Shown here in pieces: positions 18,187-28,275 of a DNA stretch of 64,000 nucleotides. This DNA is from Chthonobacter rhizosphaerae (GTDB lineage: Bacteria > Pseudomonadota > Alphaproteobacteria > Rhizobiales > Pleomorphomonadaceae). Numbering within the stretch: position 1 is the stretch's first letter; every line of letters begins with the position of its first letter. The stretch spans positions 186,001 to 250,000 of the forward strand of contig NZ_JACDIS010000004.1 in assembly GCF_013839525.1 (NCBI RefSeq). The letters run 5' to 3'. The notes below the pieces were generated by a model, which had not been told where the DNA came from, made no database searches, and worked only from the letters and a program-made list of their open reading frames with translations. The position numbers and the translations under genes were made by a program.

Positions 18187-18945
18187 ATGACGTCCACCAC
18201 GCCGACACCGGACCGCCGCACCATCGTGCTGACCGGCGCCAGCCGCGGCATCGGCCATGCCACCGTGAAGCGGTTCTCCGCCGCCGGCTGGCGCGTCATC
18301 ACCTGCTCGCGCCACCCCTTCTCCGACCGGTGCCCGTGGCCCATGGGACCGGAGGACCACATCCAGGTGGACCTGTCCGACCCGGAGAACCTCGGCAACG
18401 CCGTCGCCGAGATGCGTCAGCGCCTGGAAGCGGACGGGGGCCGGCTCGACGCGCTGGTCAACAACGCCGGCATCAGCCCGAAAGACGAGGGCGGCAAGCG
18501 CCTCGATTCCATCGCGACGCCCATGCACCAGTGGCGCACCGTCTTCCAGGTGAACTTCTTCGCTCCCATCCTGCTCGCCCGGGGCCTCTTCCACGAACTG
18601 AAGCGGGCCGGCGGCTCAGTGGTGAACGTCACGTCCATCGCGGGCGCTCGCGTCCACCCGTTCGCGGGCTCGGCCTATTCCACCTCCAAGGCCGCGCTCG
18701 CGGCGCTGACCCGCGAGATGGCGGCCGACTTCGGGCCCCACGGCATCCGGGTGAACGCCATCGCGCCCGGCGAGATCGACACCTCCATCCTCTCGCCCGG
18801 CACCGAGAAGATGATCGACGACATCCCGCTCCGCCGCCTCGGCCAGCCGGCCGAGGTCGCCGACACGATCTTCTATCTCTGCACCCAGGCGTCGTCCTAT
18901 GTGACCGGCGCGGAGATCCACGTGAACGGCGGCCAGCACGTCTGA
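18187..18945 (+). CDS. SDR-family NAD(P)-dependent oxidoreductase
   Basis: This is a cytosolic short-chain dehydrogenase/reductase of classical type (252 residues). The cofactor motif TGASRGIGHA is near residue 17, NNAGIS near 93, a catalytic serine precedes the YSTSK (YxxxK) active site near residue 160, and the carboxyl end has the usual VTGAEIHVNGGQHV. The substrate cannot be told from sequence. It follows the response regulator by 103 bases. A ribosome site AGGAGCC stands before the ATG, so it may be a separate unit. A strong terminator follows at 19043-19077. Confidence 0.88.
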   Translation: MTSTTPTPDRRTIVLTGASRGIGHATVKRFSAAGWRVITCSRHPFSDRCPWPMGPEDHIQVDLSDPENLGNAVAEMRQRLEADGGRLDALVNNAGISPKDEGGKRLDSIATPMHQWRTVFQVNFFAPILLARGLFHELKRAGGSVVNVTSIAGARVHPFAGSAYSTSKAALAALTREMAADFGPHGIRVNAIAPGEIDTSILSPGTEKMIDDIPLRRLGQPAEVADTIFYLCTQASSYVTGAEIHVNGGQHV

Positions 18946-19042
18946 GCCGAGGCATGGTGATCCGGGCGCGCGCGCCCAGGGTTGTCGATAGAGGCCGGGC
19001 CCGACGGATCGGCTGGCCCGGCGTCTGCAAGGTCGAATGAAA

Positions 19043-19077
19043 AAAGGCCGGACGGGGCGCCCCCGTCCGGCCTTTCG
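19043..19077. terminator. Bidirectional rho-independent terminator
   Basis: A near-perfect stem (AGGCCGGACGGGG paired with CCCCGTCCGGCCT, loop CG-rich) is flanked by an A-run on the left and TTTCG on the right, so it can stop transcription from both sides. It separates the convergent short-chain dehydrogenase and cox-type operons. Confidence 0.88.
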
Positions 19078-19148
19078 TCTCATCCGTCCAGGCTCATCCT
19101 CGGCCGGGATCCACGCCGGGTCCCTCACCCGAGGCCCGGGATCCGGCC

Positions 19149-19946
19149 TCAGCCGAGCGCCGCGAGCGCGCGCTTGGCCATCACCTTCACGAGGTTCGCC
19201 CGGTAGGCGGCGTCGCCGTGAATGTCGGAGAGCATGCCCGACGGGTCCAAGGAGAGGCCATCGAGGGCCGACGGCGACAGATCGGAGGCGAGCGCGGCCT
19301 CCGCGTCCATCCAGCGGAACACGCCGTCCGAGCCGGCGCCCGTCACCGCCACGCGCACGCCGTCGCCGGTCACCGCCACGAACACGCCCGTCATCGCATA
19401 GCGCGAGGCCGGGTTGGCGAACTTGGCGTAGGCGGCCTTCCGGGGCACCGGGAACACGAAGCGGACGATGATCTCGTCCTCCTCGAGCGCCGTCGTGAAC
19501 ATGCCGGCGAAGAAGTCGTCCGCCGGGATCTCGCGCTTGGTGGTGACCACCGTTGCGCCGAGACCGAGCACGGCGGAGGGATAGTCCGCCGCCGGGTCGT
19601 TGTTGGCGACCGAGCCGCCGATGGTGCCCAAGTGGCGCACGTGCGGGTCGCCGATGCCGCCCGCCAGCTTGGCGAGCGCCGGGATCGCGGCCTTCACGTC
19701 CGCGGAGGTGTGGACCTCCGCGTGCGTGGTGCCGGCCCCGATCGTGACCGTGCCGCCGGAGACCGTGATCCCCTTCAGCTCGGCGATCCGGCCGAGGTCG
19801 ATCAGGTTGGCCGGCGCGGCGAGCCGCTGCTTCATGGTCGGGATCAGGGTCTGACCGCCGGCGAGCAGCTTCACGTCCTCGGCCGAGGCGAGGAGCGACG
19901 CCGCCTCCTGGACGGTCGACGGCCGGTGATAGGTGGTCTGGTACAT
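19149..19946 (-). CDS. coxM: CoxM-like FAD-binding subunit of a molybdenum hydroxylase
   Basis: This is the FAD-binding subunit of a xanthine-oxidase-family enzyme (265 residues). It passes electrons from the iron-sulfur subunit to the acceptor. The conserved FAD-binding motifs are visible: LLAGGQTLIP near residue 30 and TIGGSVANNDPAADYP near residue 109, together with the VRHLGTIGG context. A GGAGG ribosome site precedes the ATG. It is the last gene of the minus-strand coxG-coxS-coxL-coxM set, following coxL by 15 bases. The natural substrate is uncertain because the large subunit is of form II. Confidence 0.9.
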   Translation of the reverse strand: MYQTTYHRPSTVQEAASLLASAEDVKLLAGGQTLIPTMKQRLAAPANLIDLGRIAELKGITVSGGTVTIGAGTTHAEVHTSADVKAAIPALAKLAGGIGDPHVRHLGTIGGSVANNDPAADYPSAVLGLGATVVTTKREIPADDFFAGMFTTALEEDEIIVRFVFPVPRKAAYAKFANPASRYAMTGVFVAVTGDGVRVAVTGAGSDGVFRWMDAEAALASDLSPSALDGLSLDPSGMLSDIHGDAAYRANLVKVMAKRALAALG

Positions 19947-19961
19947 GAGGTCCGTCCTCCG

Positions 19962-22310
19962 TCAGGCCGCGTTGATCGCCGCCCACACCTTGGCCGGCGT
20001 GGCGGGCATGGAGAGGTTGTTGTTGCCGATGGCGTCCGTGATGGCGTTGATCACGGCCGGCGGCGAGCCGATGGCGCCCGCCTCGCCGCAGCCCTTCATG
20101 CCGAGCGGGTTGCCCGGGCAGAGGGTGGTGACGTGGTCCACCTTGAAGGACGGTACGTCGTCGGCGCGCGGCATGCAGTAGTCCATGTAGGAGCCGGTCA
20201 GCAGCTGGCCGCTCTCCGGATCGTAGGAGACGCCCTCCATCAGCGCCTGGCCGATGCCCTGGGCGAGACCGCCGTGAACCTGGCCTTCCACGATCATCGG
20301 GTTGATGATCCGGCCGAAGTCGTCGACCGCCACGAACTGGACGATCTCGGTCTTGCCGGTGTCCGGATCGACCTCGACCTCGCAGATGTAGGTGCCGGCC
20401 GGGTAGGTGAAGTTGGTCGGGTCGTAGAAGGCGCTCTCCTTCAGGCCCGGCTCCATGCCGGCGGGCAGGTTGTGGGCCGTGTAGGCGGCCAGCGCCACCT
20501 GGAAGAAGGGCAGCTTCTTGTCGGTTCCGGCCACCTTCAGTTCGCCGTCCTCGATCACGATGTCGGCCTCGGAGGCCTCCATCAGGTGGGCGGCGATCTT
20601 CTTGGCCTTGGCCTCGACCTTGTCGAGCGCCTTGACGATCGCCGACATGCCGACCGCGCCGGACCGCGAGCCGTAGGTGCCCATGCCGAACTGCACCTTG
20701 TCGGTGTCGCCATGGACGATCTGGACGTTGTTGAGGCCGATGCCGAGCCGCTCGTTGACGAGCTGGGCGAAGGTGGTCTCGTGGCCCTGGCCGTGGCTGT
20801 GGGAGCCGGTGAGGATCTCCACGGTGCCGACCGGGTTCACCCGCACCTCGGCGGATTCCCAGAGCCCGACGCCCGAGCCGAGCGAGCCGACCGCCTGGGA
20901 CGGCGCGATGCCGCAGGCCTCGATGTAGCTGGAGAAGCCGATGCCGCGCAGCTTGCCGCGGGTCTTGGCCTCCGCCTTGCGCGCCGGGAAGCCGGCGTAG
21001 TCGACGGCCGCGAGGGCCTTGTCGAGGTTGGCCTCGAAGTCGCCGGCGTCATAGGTGAGGATGACGGGCGTCTGGTAGGGGAACTGGCGGATGAAGTTCT
21101 TCCGCCGGAGCTCCGCCGGGTCCATGCCGAGCTGGCGCGCCGCCGTCTCCACCAGCCGCTCCACGATATAGGTGGCCTCCGGCCGACCGGCGCCGCGATA
21201 GGCGTCCACCGGCGTGGTGTTGGTGTAGACCGCCTTCACGTTGGTGAAGATCGCCGGGATCACGTACTGGCCCGACAGGAGCGTGCCGTGCAGGTAGGTG
21301 GGCGTCGCCGACGAGAAGGTCGACATGTAGGCGCCGATGTTGGCGATCGTGTCGGATCGGAGCGCCAGGAAGGTGCCGTCCTCGGCGAGCGCGAGCTTCG
21401 CCTTGGTGACGTGGTCGCGGCCGTGGCAGTCGGTCAGGAAGGCTTCCGTGCGGTCGGAGGTCCACTTCACCGGCCGGCCGCCGATGCGCTTGGACGCCCA
21501 CAGGCAGGCGGTCTCTTCCGGGTAGATGTAGATCTTGGCGCCGAAGCCGCCGCCGACGTCCGGGGCGACCACGCGCAGCTTGTGCTCCGGCGCGATGCCG
21601 ACGAAGGCGGAGAGCACCAGGCGCGCCACGTGCGGGTTCTGGCTCGTGGTGTAGAGGTCGTAGTGCTCCTCGGCCTCGTCGTAGTAGCCGATGGCCGAGC
21701 GCGGCTCCATGGGGTTCGGCGACAGCCGGTTGTTGATGATGTCGAGCTCCACCACATGGGCGGCCTTGGCGAAGGCGGCCTCGGTGGCCTCCTCGTCGCC
21801 GAGCACCCAGTCGAAGATCAGGTTGCTGGGGGCCACGTCGTGGATCAGCGGCGCGTCCGCGTCCATGGCGCGGGCCGGGTCGACCACGGCCGGAAGGATC
21901 TCGTAGTCCACCTCGACCAGCTCCGCGGCGTCGCGGGCCTGGGCCTTGGTCTCGGCGATCACGAGGGCAACCTGGTCACCCACATGGCGCACCCGCTCGT
22001 GGGCGATCGCCGGATGGGCGCCCGCCTTCATGGGCGTGCCGTCGCGCGAATGAATCATCCAGCCGCAGATCAGGCCGCCGATGCGGTCGCCGGCGAGATC
22101 GGCTCCGGTCAGGATCTCGATCACGCCCGGTGCCGCCTTGGCGGCCGTGGTGTCGATCGACAGGATCTTGGCGTGGGCGTGGGGCGAGCGCACGAACACC
22201 CCGTAGGTGGTGTCCTTCAGGACGATGTCGTCCGTGTAGCGGCCCTTGCCGGTGATGAAGCGACGGTCTTCCTTGCGGGTGACGCGCGCGCCGATGCCTT
22301 CAACTCCCAT
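19962..22310 (-). CDS. coxL: Form II CO dehydrogenase-like molybdopterin-binding subunit (CoxL family)
   Basis: This is the catalytic molybdopterin-cytosine-dinucleotide subunit (782 residues). The active-site loop, about residues 370-376, reads AYRGAGR. That is the form II signature, unlike the AYRCSFR loop of true CO-oxidising form I enzymes, whose cysteine binds copper. The proposed catalytic glutamate region [18 protein letters not shown] is present near the end. Form II enzymes have doubtful CO activity, and other small aldehydes or heterocycles are possible substrates. A GGGGAGG ribosome site lies before the ATG at 22310. The gap to coxS (about 139 bases) contains G/C-rich inverted repeats but no gene. 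Confidence 0.92.
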   Translation of the reverse strand: MGVEGIGARVTRKEDRRFITGKGRYTDDIVLKDTTYGVFVRSPHAHAKILSIDTTAAKAAPGVIEILTGADLAGDRIGGLICGWMIHSRDGTPMKAGAHPAIAHERVRHVGDQVALVIAETKAQARDAAELVEVDYEILPAVVDPARAMDADAPLIHDVAPSNLIFDWVLGDEEATEAAFAKAAHVVELDIINNRLSPNPMEPRSAIGYYDEAEEHYDLYTTSQNPHVARLVLSAFVGIAPEHKLRVVAPDVGGGFGAKIYIYPEETACLWASKRIGGRPVKWTSDRTEAFLTDCHGRDHVTKAKLALAEDGTFLALRSDTIANIGAYMSTFSSATPTYLHGTLLSGQYVIPAIFTNVKAVYTNTTPVDAYRGAGRPEATYIVERLVETAARQLGMDPAELRRKNFIRQFPYQTPVILTYDAGDFEANLDKALAAVDYAGFPARKAEAKTRGKLRGIGFSSYIEACGIAPSQAVGSLGSGVGLWESAEVRVNPVGTVEILTGSHSHGQGHETTFAQLVNERLGIGLNNVQIVHGDTDKVQFGMGTYGSRSGAVGMSAIVKALDKVEAKAKKIAAHLMEASEADIVIEDGELKVAGTDKKLPFFQVALAAYTAHNLPAGMEPGLKESAFYDPTNFTYPAGTYICEVEVDPDTGKTEIVQFVAVDDFGRIINPMIVEGQVHGGLAQGIGQALMEGVSYDPESGQLLTGSYMDYCMPRADDVPSFKVDHVTTLCPGNPLGMKGCGEAGAIGSPPAVINAITDAIGNNNLSMPATPAKVWAAINAA

Positions 22311-22449
22311 GGGTTCCTCCCCTTGTGGCCTTCGAAGGTCCCCTCCCCCGCCCGTCGGCGGCCGGCCCCGTCGCGCTCCCTCCCTCGGAGCGGTGGACGG
22401 CTGCGGCGCCGCGGCGGGGCCTCCAGGGTCCCTTCCGGGTGACGTCTGG

Positions 22450-22938
<489 letters not shown>

Positions 22939-23063
22939 CTGCTTCCTCCCTTTTGAGCTTTTGCCTGGTCCGGCTGCGCGGCTCTCCGCTCCCGCCCGCA
23001 GCCCGACCTAAATCGATATGATGAGCGCCGCGTCCCAGTCCAAGGTGGGCCGGGCGATCCGCG

Positions 23064-23804
23064 TCAGAGCGCGCCGATGATCAGGATGACGGCGAGCACC
23101 GCGAGGGCGATCAACCCCCACAGCATGGGGCCGGACGGGCCGGACTTGATGGCGGCGGTCTCGACCCGTGTTTCCGCCTTGCGCTCGGCGGCCTCGGCCG
23201 CATGGACCACGCGGTCGAGCGCGTCCTCCTTCACGGCAACCTGGCCGCCGTCCCGCTCGGCGGGCGACATCGGGGCCGAGGCGGGCGCCGCGCCGGTGGT
23301 GGTCGCCGCCATCGTGGCCGGGGCTGGAGTGTCCGCCACCACGGCCACGGGGGTCGCGGCGGCCGCGGCCGCCCCGACCTTGGCCGAGAACGCCGAGAAG
23401 AACTGGTCCGCCATCATCTTGGCGGTGCCGTCGATGAGCCGGCTGCCGAGCTGGGCGAGCTTGCCGCCCACCTGCGCCTTGGCGGTGTAGCTGAGGACGG
23501 TGTCGGCGCCGTCGTCGGCGAGCGACACGTCCGCCCCGCCCTTGGCGAAGCCGGCGACGCCGCCGCTGCCTTCGCCGACGATCGAATAGCTGGTCGGCGG
23601 GTTGAGGTTCTCCAGGCGCACCTTGCCGGAGAACTTCGCCTTCACTGGGCCGATCTTCGCCACCACGGTGGCGACCATCTCGTCCCCGGTCTTCTCCAGG
23701 CTCTCACAACCGGGAATGCAGGCCTTCAGCATGTCCGGGTCGTTGAGGGCCTCCCACACCGCCTGTCGAGGCGCTGGAATGCGATATTCCCCGGTCATGT
23801 CCAT
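23064..23804 (-). CDS. coxG: CoxG-family (SRPBCC) carbon monoxide dehydrogenase subunit G
   Basis: This 246-residue protein has an N-terminal SRPBCC lipid-binding-like domain ([29 protein letters not shown] and [11 protein letters not shown] are typical of CoxG). An alanine/threonine-rich linker follows from about residue 150 to 175, and a C-terminal membrane anchor ends in [15 protein letters not shown]-like sequence. In Oligotropha, CoxG helps recruit the CO dehydrogenase to the membrane. The same role here is inference from that family. The start at 23804 is supported by a GGAGGT ribosome site six bases upstream. It begins the cox operon and is divergent from the FIST gene. Confidence 0.87.
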   Translation of the reverse strand: MDMTGEYRIPAPRQAVWEALNDPDMLKACIPGCESLEKTGDEMVATVVAKIGPVKAKFSGKVRLENLNPPTSYSIVGEGSGGVAGFAKGGADVSLADDGADTVLSYTAKAQVGGKLAQLGSRLIDGTAKMMADQFFSAFSAKVGAAAAAATPVAVVADTPAPATMAATTTGAAPASAPMSPAERDGGQVAVKEDALDRVVHAAEAAERKAETRVETAAIKSGPSGPMLWGLIALAVLAVILIIGAL

Positions 23805-24041
23805 GTGTGCACCTCCCACTGCGAGCCGTTCGGCTTCTTGTCGACGGCGCGAACGGTAGCCTCCGCTTCCCCTCCGCGACCATTGTACTTTCGGTCTCCG
23901 CCGGGCCGCCGCCCACGACCGACGGCAGCCTAAACCGCGTCGGCACGCCGCGTCTCCCCTGCCCTTGCGTAAAATCATGACGATCCGCATACTTTTCGGC
24001 ACGAGAACAGCGGACGCGAACGTCCGGCCGGTGGGAGGACC

Positions 24042-25220
24042 ATGGGCGTGCCGAGCCCGACCGAGGGACGGGATTTCTCGTCCGGCATCAAGACCCTGTC
24101 CGTTGCGGACGCGCCGCTCGACGCGGCCGTCGCCGCCGTGGGCGAGCGGCTCGACACGGCGTCCACCGGCTTCCTGATGGTCTTCTTCTCGGCCAGCTAC
24201 GACGCCGTGGAACTCGGCGCCGCCTTCCGGCGCATCCTGCCCGGCGTGCCGGTGGTCGGCTGCTCCACCGCCGGGGAGATTTCCGCCGAGGGCCTCAGCG
24301 ACGGCGGCCTGGTGGCGATCGCCTTCCCGCGCGCGGGCTTCGACATCGTGTCCGGCGTGATCCCGGACCTCAGCCGCCTCGGCATCGACCGGGGCTCGGA
24401 AGCCGTCACGTCCCTGAAGGCCGACCTCATGCGCCGCCGCCCGGACATGCAGCCGGGGCGGACCTTCGCGGTCAGCCTGATCGACGGCCTCTGCATGCGC
24501 GAGGAGGCGGTGGTCTCGGCCATCGACTGGGCGCTCGGCGAGATCCCGCTCGTGGGCGGCTCCGCCGGCGACGGCCTGTCGTTCCGGGCGACCAGCCTGC
24601 TCCACGACGGGCGCATCCACACGGACGCGGCGATCCTGATCCTCGTCCACACGGACCACCCGTTCAAGGTGTTCAAGACCGACAACTTCCGGCCGACCGG
24701 CCAGCGCCTGGTGGTCACCGCGTCCGACCCGGAGACCCGGACGGTGTTCGAACTGAACGCCGAGGTGGCCGCCGACGAATACGCCACCCATGTGGGCATG
24801 GAGGCGGACAGGCTGTCGCCCTTCGGCTTCGCGTCCCACCCCATGGTGGTGCGGGTCGGCGGCGAATACTTCTGCCGTTCGCTCCGCTGCACCAACCCGG
24901 ACGGCTCGCTGTCCTTCTTCTGCGCCATCGACGACGGCGTGGTGCTCACCATGGCGGAGCCGGTCGACCTCGTCAGCAGCGTGGAGGCGGCGCTCCAGAA
25001 GCTCGACCGCGACCTCGGCGGCATCGACTGGATCCTCGGCTTCGACTGCGTGCTCCGGCGCCTCGACGCCCAGAACCGGCAGGTGGCGCACCGGATCTCG
25101 GAACTCTACAAGCAGCACAAGGTGTTCGGCTTCAACACCTACGGCGAGCAGTTCCGCACCATGCACCTGAACCAGACCTTCACGGGCGTCGCCATCGGCC
25201 GCGGCGGAACGGTCCGATGA
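24042..25220 (+). CDS. FIST-domain signalling protein
   Basis: This 392-residue soluble protein has a FIST N domain (about residues 30-230, including VPVVGCSTAGEISAEGLSDGGL and GGSAGDGL) and a FIST C domain (about 235-375, ending with GEQFRTMHLNQTFTGVAI). FIST proteins are thought to bind small ligands, possibly amino acids, and usually sit beside signalling kinases. Its stop overlaps the start of the next histidine kinase by four bases (ATGA), so the pair is translated together. It has no signal peptide or membrane span and so is presumed cytosolic. A GGGAGG ribosome site precedes the ATG. It is divergent from coxG. Confidence 0.92.
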   Translation: MGVPSPTEGRDFSSGIKTLSVADAPLDAAVAAVGERLDTASTGFLMVFFSASYDAVELGAAFRRILPGVPVVGCSTAGEISAEGLSDGGLVAIAFPRAGFDIVSGVIPDLSRLGIDRGSEAVTSLKADLMRRRPDMQPGRTFAVSLIDGLCMREEAVVSAIDWALGEIPLVGGSAGDGLSFRATSLLHDGRIHTDAAILILVHTDHPFKVFKTDNFRPTGQRLVVTASDPETRTVFELNAEVAADEYATHVGMEADRLSPFGFASHPMVVRVGGEYFCRSLRCTNPDGSLSFFCAIDDGVVLTMAEPVDLVSSVEAALQKLDRDLGGIDWILGFDCVLRRLDAQNRQVAHRISELYKQHKVFGFNTYGEQFRTMHLNQTFTGVAIGRGGTVR

Positions 25221-26623
25221 CCGACGGGCCGGCCCGCCCCCTCCGGTCCGGCCGCCCGGCGGCCCCGGTCGCGGTCACCGAGATCGACGACCGGGAAGCG
25301 GCCCTGCGCGAGCGGATCCGCCGGCTGGAGAAGATCAACGCCGCCCTCATGGACCGGGTGGAGCGGTCCACCGACGCCCACGGCAACGCCTACTCGCTGT
25401 TCCAGACCGCCATCAACCTGGATCTCCAGGTGCGGGCCCGGACGGAGGAACTGACCGCCGTCCTTCATCGCCTGGAATTGTCGAACGAGGAGCTGCGCCG
25501 CGCCAAGGAGGAGGCCGAGCAGGCCAACCTCTACAAGACGCGCTTCCTGGCCGCCGCCGGGCACGACCTCCTGCAGCCGCTGAACGCCGCCCGGCTCACC
25601 GTGTCGGCGCTCACCGAGGTGCAGACGACCGAGGAGGGCAGCCGCCTCGCCGGCCAGGTGGACCGGGCACTCTCCTCCATCGAGGATCTCCTAAAGACCC
25701 TCCTCGACATCTCCCAGCTCGACGCCGGTGTCCTGAAGGCGGAGACGAAGACGGTCCAGCTCCAGGAGATCCTGTCGGCGCTCGCCTCCGACTTCGGGCC
25801 GATCGTCGCCAAGAAGGGCCTCGCCTTCCGGGTGCGGCCCACCACGGCGGTGGTGCGCACCGATCCGCTCCTCCTCCGGCGCGTGCTCCAGAACCTCATC
25901 TCCAACGCGATCCGCTACACGCCCGCGGGCGGCGTCCTCGTGGGCGTCCGTCCGGGGCCGGGCGCGGCGGCGCGCATCACCGTGGCGGACACGGGAATCG
26001 GCATCCCGCCCGGCGAGCACGAGCTGATCTTCGAGGAGTTCCACCGGGGCCACCTGCCGAAGGGCGACGGCTCCGCCGGGCTCGGGCTCGGCCTCGCCAT
26101 CGTGCGGCGCATGGTCCAGGCTCTCGGCCACCGGCTCTCCTTCCGGTCCAAGGAGGGGCGCGGTACCGCCTTCACGGTCACGGTGCCGCTCGCGGCGGCC
26201 GAGGACGTGCCCGTTCCGGCCCAGGAGACCCGCGCGGCCCTCAAGACCTTCGGCGTCGCCGACGCCAAGGTGCTGGTGGTGGAGAACGACGACGCGGTGC
26301 GCTCCGCCACGGAGGTGCTGCTCGCCCGCTGGAGCTGCCGGGTTTCGGCCACCCGCACGGTCGGCGAAGCGGCGGACCTGGTGGGTTCGGACGGTCCGCC
26401 CGACCTCGTCCTGGCGGACTATCACCTGGACAACGGCGAGACCGGCCTCGATGCCATCGAGCGGGTGCGCCAGCTCGCCGGCCGACCGGTCCCGGCGGTG
26501 GTGGTGACGGCCGACGGCGGCGCGGCGATCGCCCGGCGGGTGCGCGGGGCCGGCTGCGAGCTGATGCAGAAGCCGGTGAAACCGGCGGAACTCCGGGCCC
26601 TGATGGCCCATCTGCTCGGCTGA
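25217..26623 (+). CDS. Soluble hybrid histidine kinase coupled to FIST protein
   Basis: This 468-residue kinase has no membrane span. A coiled-coil stretch, about residues 20-100, leads into the phospho-acceptor H116 in AGHDLLQPLNAARL, a form common in NahK/ErcS-like kinases. An HATPase domain (NLISNAIRYTP, DTGIGIP, GLGLGLAI) and a C-terminal receiver domain with D401 in LVLADYHL and the conserved MQKPVKP lysine follow. It overlaps the FIST gene by four bases, so the FIST protein probably supplies the input signal. The convergent LuxR-type regulator at 26691-27359 is the likely output. The similarity to the Pseudomonas Erc/Era alcohol-oxidation relay is from domain layout only. Confidence 0.9.
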   Translation: MTDGPARPLRSGRPAAPVAVTEIDDREAALRERIRRLEKINAALMDRVERSTDAHGNAYSLFQTAINLDLQVRARTEELTAVLHRLELSNEELRRAKEEAEQANLYKTRFLAAAGHDLLQPLNAARLTVSALTEVQTTEEGSRLAGQVDRALSSIEDLLKTLLDISQLDAGVLKAETKTVQLQEILSALASDFGPIVAKKGLAFRVRPTTAVVRTDPLLLRRVLQNLISNAIRYTPAGGVLVGVRPGPGAAARITVADTGIGIPPGEHELIFEEFHRGHLPKGDGSAGLGLGLAIVRRMVQALGHRLSFRSKEGRGTAFTVTVPLAAAEDVPVPAQETRAALKTFGVADAKVLVVENDDAVRSATEVLLARWSCRVSATRTVGEAADLVGSDGPPDLVLADYHLDNGETGLDAIERVRQLAGRPVPAVVVTADGGAAIARRVRGAGCELMQKPVKPAELRALMAHLLG

Positions 26624-26690
26624 GGGTCGGCCAGCCGGGCCGGTGTGCCGGCAGGACCGCGCAAGCGGCGACCGCCGGACAGCGGGCGGA

Positions 26691-27359
26691 TCAGGTCTCC
26701 TGATCGGCGAGCACCTGGTCGAAGTCGATCTTGGAGGCTTCGATCACCGCCTGGGTGCGGCTGTAGACGCCGAGCTTGCGCAGGATTTCCGACACGTGCG
26801 CCTTGACGGTGGTCTCGCCGACGTTGAGCTCGAAGGCGATCTGCTTGTTGAGAAGGCCCTGGCGCAGCATCTTCAGCACGCGCACCTGCTGGGGCGTCAG
26901 CGTCTTGAGGCGCTGGATGCGCTCGGCCCGGCTCGGGTCCTGGGTCTCGCCAGAGGGCTCCAGGCCGGCGGGCACGTAGACCGATCCGGTCATGACCTCG
27001 CCGATGGCGCGGCCGAGTTCGTCCCGGCGCACGGATTTCGGGATGAAGCCCGCCACTCCGTAGGAAAGCGCCTCGCGTACGATCCGGGCGTCCTCCAGGC
27101 CCGACACCACCACGATCGGCAGGCGCGGGTGCGCGGTCCTGAGGCGCAGGAGCCCGTCGAACCCGTGGACGTCCGGCATGGAGAGATCGAGAAGGGCGAG
27201 GTCCACCGAAAGGCCCGCGCCGAGCAGGTCCTCGGCGGCCTGGATGCTGTCGGCCTCGCGGATCTCAGCGCCGGGCCAGTCCCGGCTGATGACGCTCTGC
27301 AGCGCCTCCCGGAACAGCGGGTGATCGTCGACGATCAGGAATCGGGTCATCGCGGCCAT
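26691..27359 (-). CDS. LuxR/NarL-family response regulator
   Basis: This 222-residue regulator has a receiver domain with DDH at the acidic pocket, phospho-acceptor D58 in LALLDLSMPD, and PKSVRRDEL carrying the conserved lysine. A NarL/LuxR helix-turn-helix near residues 150-215 (LTPQQVRVLKMLRQGLLNKQI and ETTVKAHVSEILRKLGV) follows. The sequence resembles regulators of the AgmR/EraR group that control alcohol oxidation. It converges on the soluble hybrid kinase with 67 bases between stop codons. ATG 27350 is an alternative start three codons in. Neither start has a strong ribosome site. Confidence 0.9.
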   Translation of the reverse strand: MAAMTRFLIVDDHPLFREALQSVISRDWPGAEIREADSIQAAEDLLGAGLSVDLALLDLSMPDVHGFDGLLRLRTAHPRLPIVVVSGLEDARIVREALSYGVAGFIPKSVRRDELGRAIGEVMTGSVYVPAGLEPSGETQDPSRAERIQRLKTLTPQQVRVLKMLRQGLLNKQIAFELNVGETTVKAHVSEILRKLGVYSRTQAVIEASKIDFDQVLADQET

Positions 27360-27430
27360 GCCAGACGGAAACGGCCGCCGTCCAGTGACGGCGACCGCTT
27401 GAGCATAGGCCCCGACGAAGGCGAGGAACA

Positions 27431-27456
27431 GCCGCCCTTCGGAGGAGACGGGCGGC
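27431..27456 (-). terminator. Hairpin downstream of the rutE-like gene
   Basis: GCCGCCC at 27431-27437 pairs with GGGCGGC at 27450-27456. It follows the stop of the rutE-like gene on the minus strand and lies before the response regulator. There is no T-run, so termination is possible but weakly supported. Confidence 0.35.
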
Positions 27457-27464
27457 CTCGGCCG

Positions 27465-28073
27465 TCAGACGATCCTGGTGATCTCTTCCACGTCGAAGCG
27501 CGGATTGCGCGGGAAGAGCGAGCTCCTGTCGCCGTAGCCGACGTTGATGAGGAGGTTGGAGCGCCAGGTGGTGCCCTCGAGGAACGCCTTGTCCACGCCG
27601 TCCTTGTTGAAGCCGCCCATCGGGCCGGTGTCGAGGCCGAGGGCGCGGAGGGCGACGATCAGGTAGGCGGCCTGGAGCGTCGCGTTGTAGGCGGCGTAGT
27701 CGACGGCGGCCTGGCCCTGGAACCAGTCCTTGGCGCCCGGGGCGTGCGGGAAGGTGCGGATCAGCGTTTCGGTGAAGGCGATGTCCTGGGCGACGATGAT
27801 GGTCGCCGGCGCCTTCAGGGTCTTGGCCCGGTTGCCCTCCGAGAGGTGCGGGGCGAGGCGGGCCTTGGCCTCCTCGGACTTGACGATGACGAAGCGGCCC
27901 GGAACGGCATTGACGCCCGTCGGCCCGAGTTCGGCGAGGCGGATCGCCTCCAGCAGCATCTCGTCCGCGACCGGCTGGTCGAGGAAGGCGTTGTAGGTGC
28001 GGGCTTCGCGGAAGATGAGGTCGAGACCGGCGGCGTCGAGCGGGACCAGCGACTTGGAGACGGAAGCGTCCAT
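27465..28073 (-). CDS. RutE-like malonic semialdehyde reductase (nitroreductase family)
   Basis: This 202-residue FMN-dependent oxidoreductase of the nitroreductase superfamily closely follows the RutE/HadB layout. It has ARTYNAFLDQPVADEML at the N-terminus, the PTGVNAVPGRFVIVKS segment, and ALGLDTGPMGGFNKDGVD. RutE reduces malonic semialdehyde to 3-hydroxypropionate in pyrimidine breakdown. No other rut gene is in the window, so it may act as a general aldehyde or quinone reductase. The substrate is inferred. A GAGGAT sequence lies before the ATG. It is monocistronic as far as can be seen. Confidence 0.85.
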   Translation of the reverse strand: MDASVSKSLVPLDAAGLDLIFREARTYNAFLDQPVADEMLLEAIRLAELGPTGVNAVPGRFVIVKSEEAKARLAPHLSEGNRAKTLKAPATIIVAQDIAFTETLIRTFPHAPGAKDWFQGQAAVDYAAYNATLQAAYLIVALRALGLDTGPMGGFNKDGVDKAFLEGTTWRSNLLINVGYGDRSSLFPRNPRFDVEEITRIV

Positions 28074-28213
28074 TGACGGAATCCTCGAAGGGAAAGAGAT
28101 CGGGGCCGATCGACAGGCGACCGGCTTCGCTTCCCTATTTCGTTCCGCGGCGCGAAATGGACCAGTCCCGAACCGGTCAACTCATCGTTCACGCTTCGTG
28201 GACAGCCGACGGA

Positions 28214-28246
28214 GAAACGGCCGGATCGGGCTTCCGATCCGGCCGT
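28214..28246 (-). terminator. Terminator of the nfu-like gene
   Basis: A perfect 13-base-pair stem (ACGGCCGGATCGG with CCGATCCGGCCGT, loop GCTT) lies just downstream of the nfu-like stop. On the minus strand it is followed by TTTCTCC. It lies between nfu and the upstream start of the rutE-like gene. Confidence 0.8.
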
Positions 28247-28275
28247 CCATGTCCGTATTTGCGTTCGCAAGCCGG

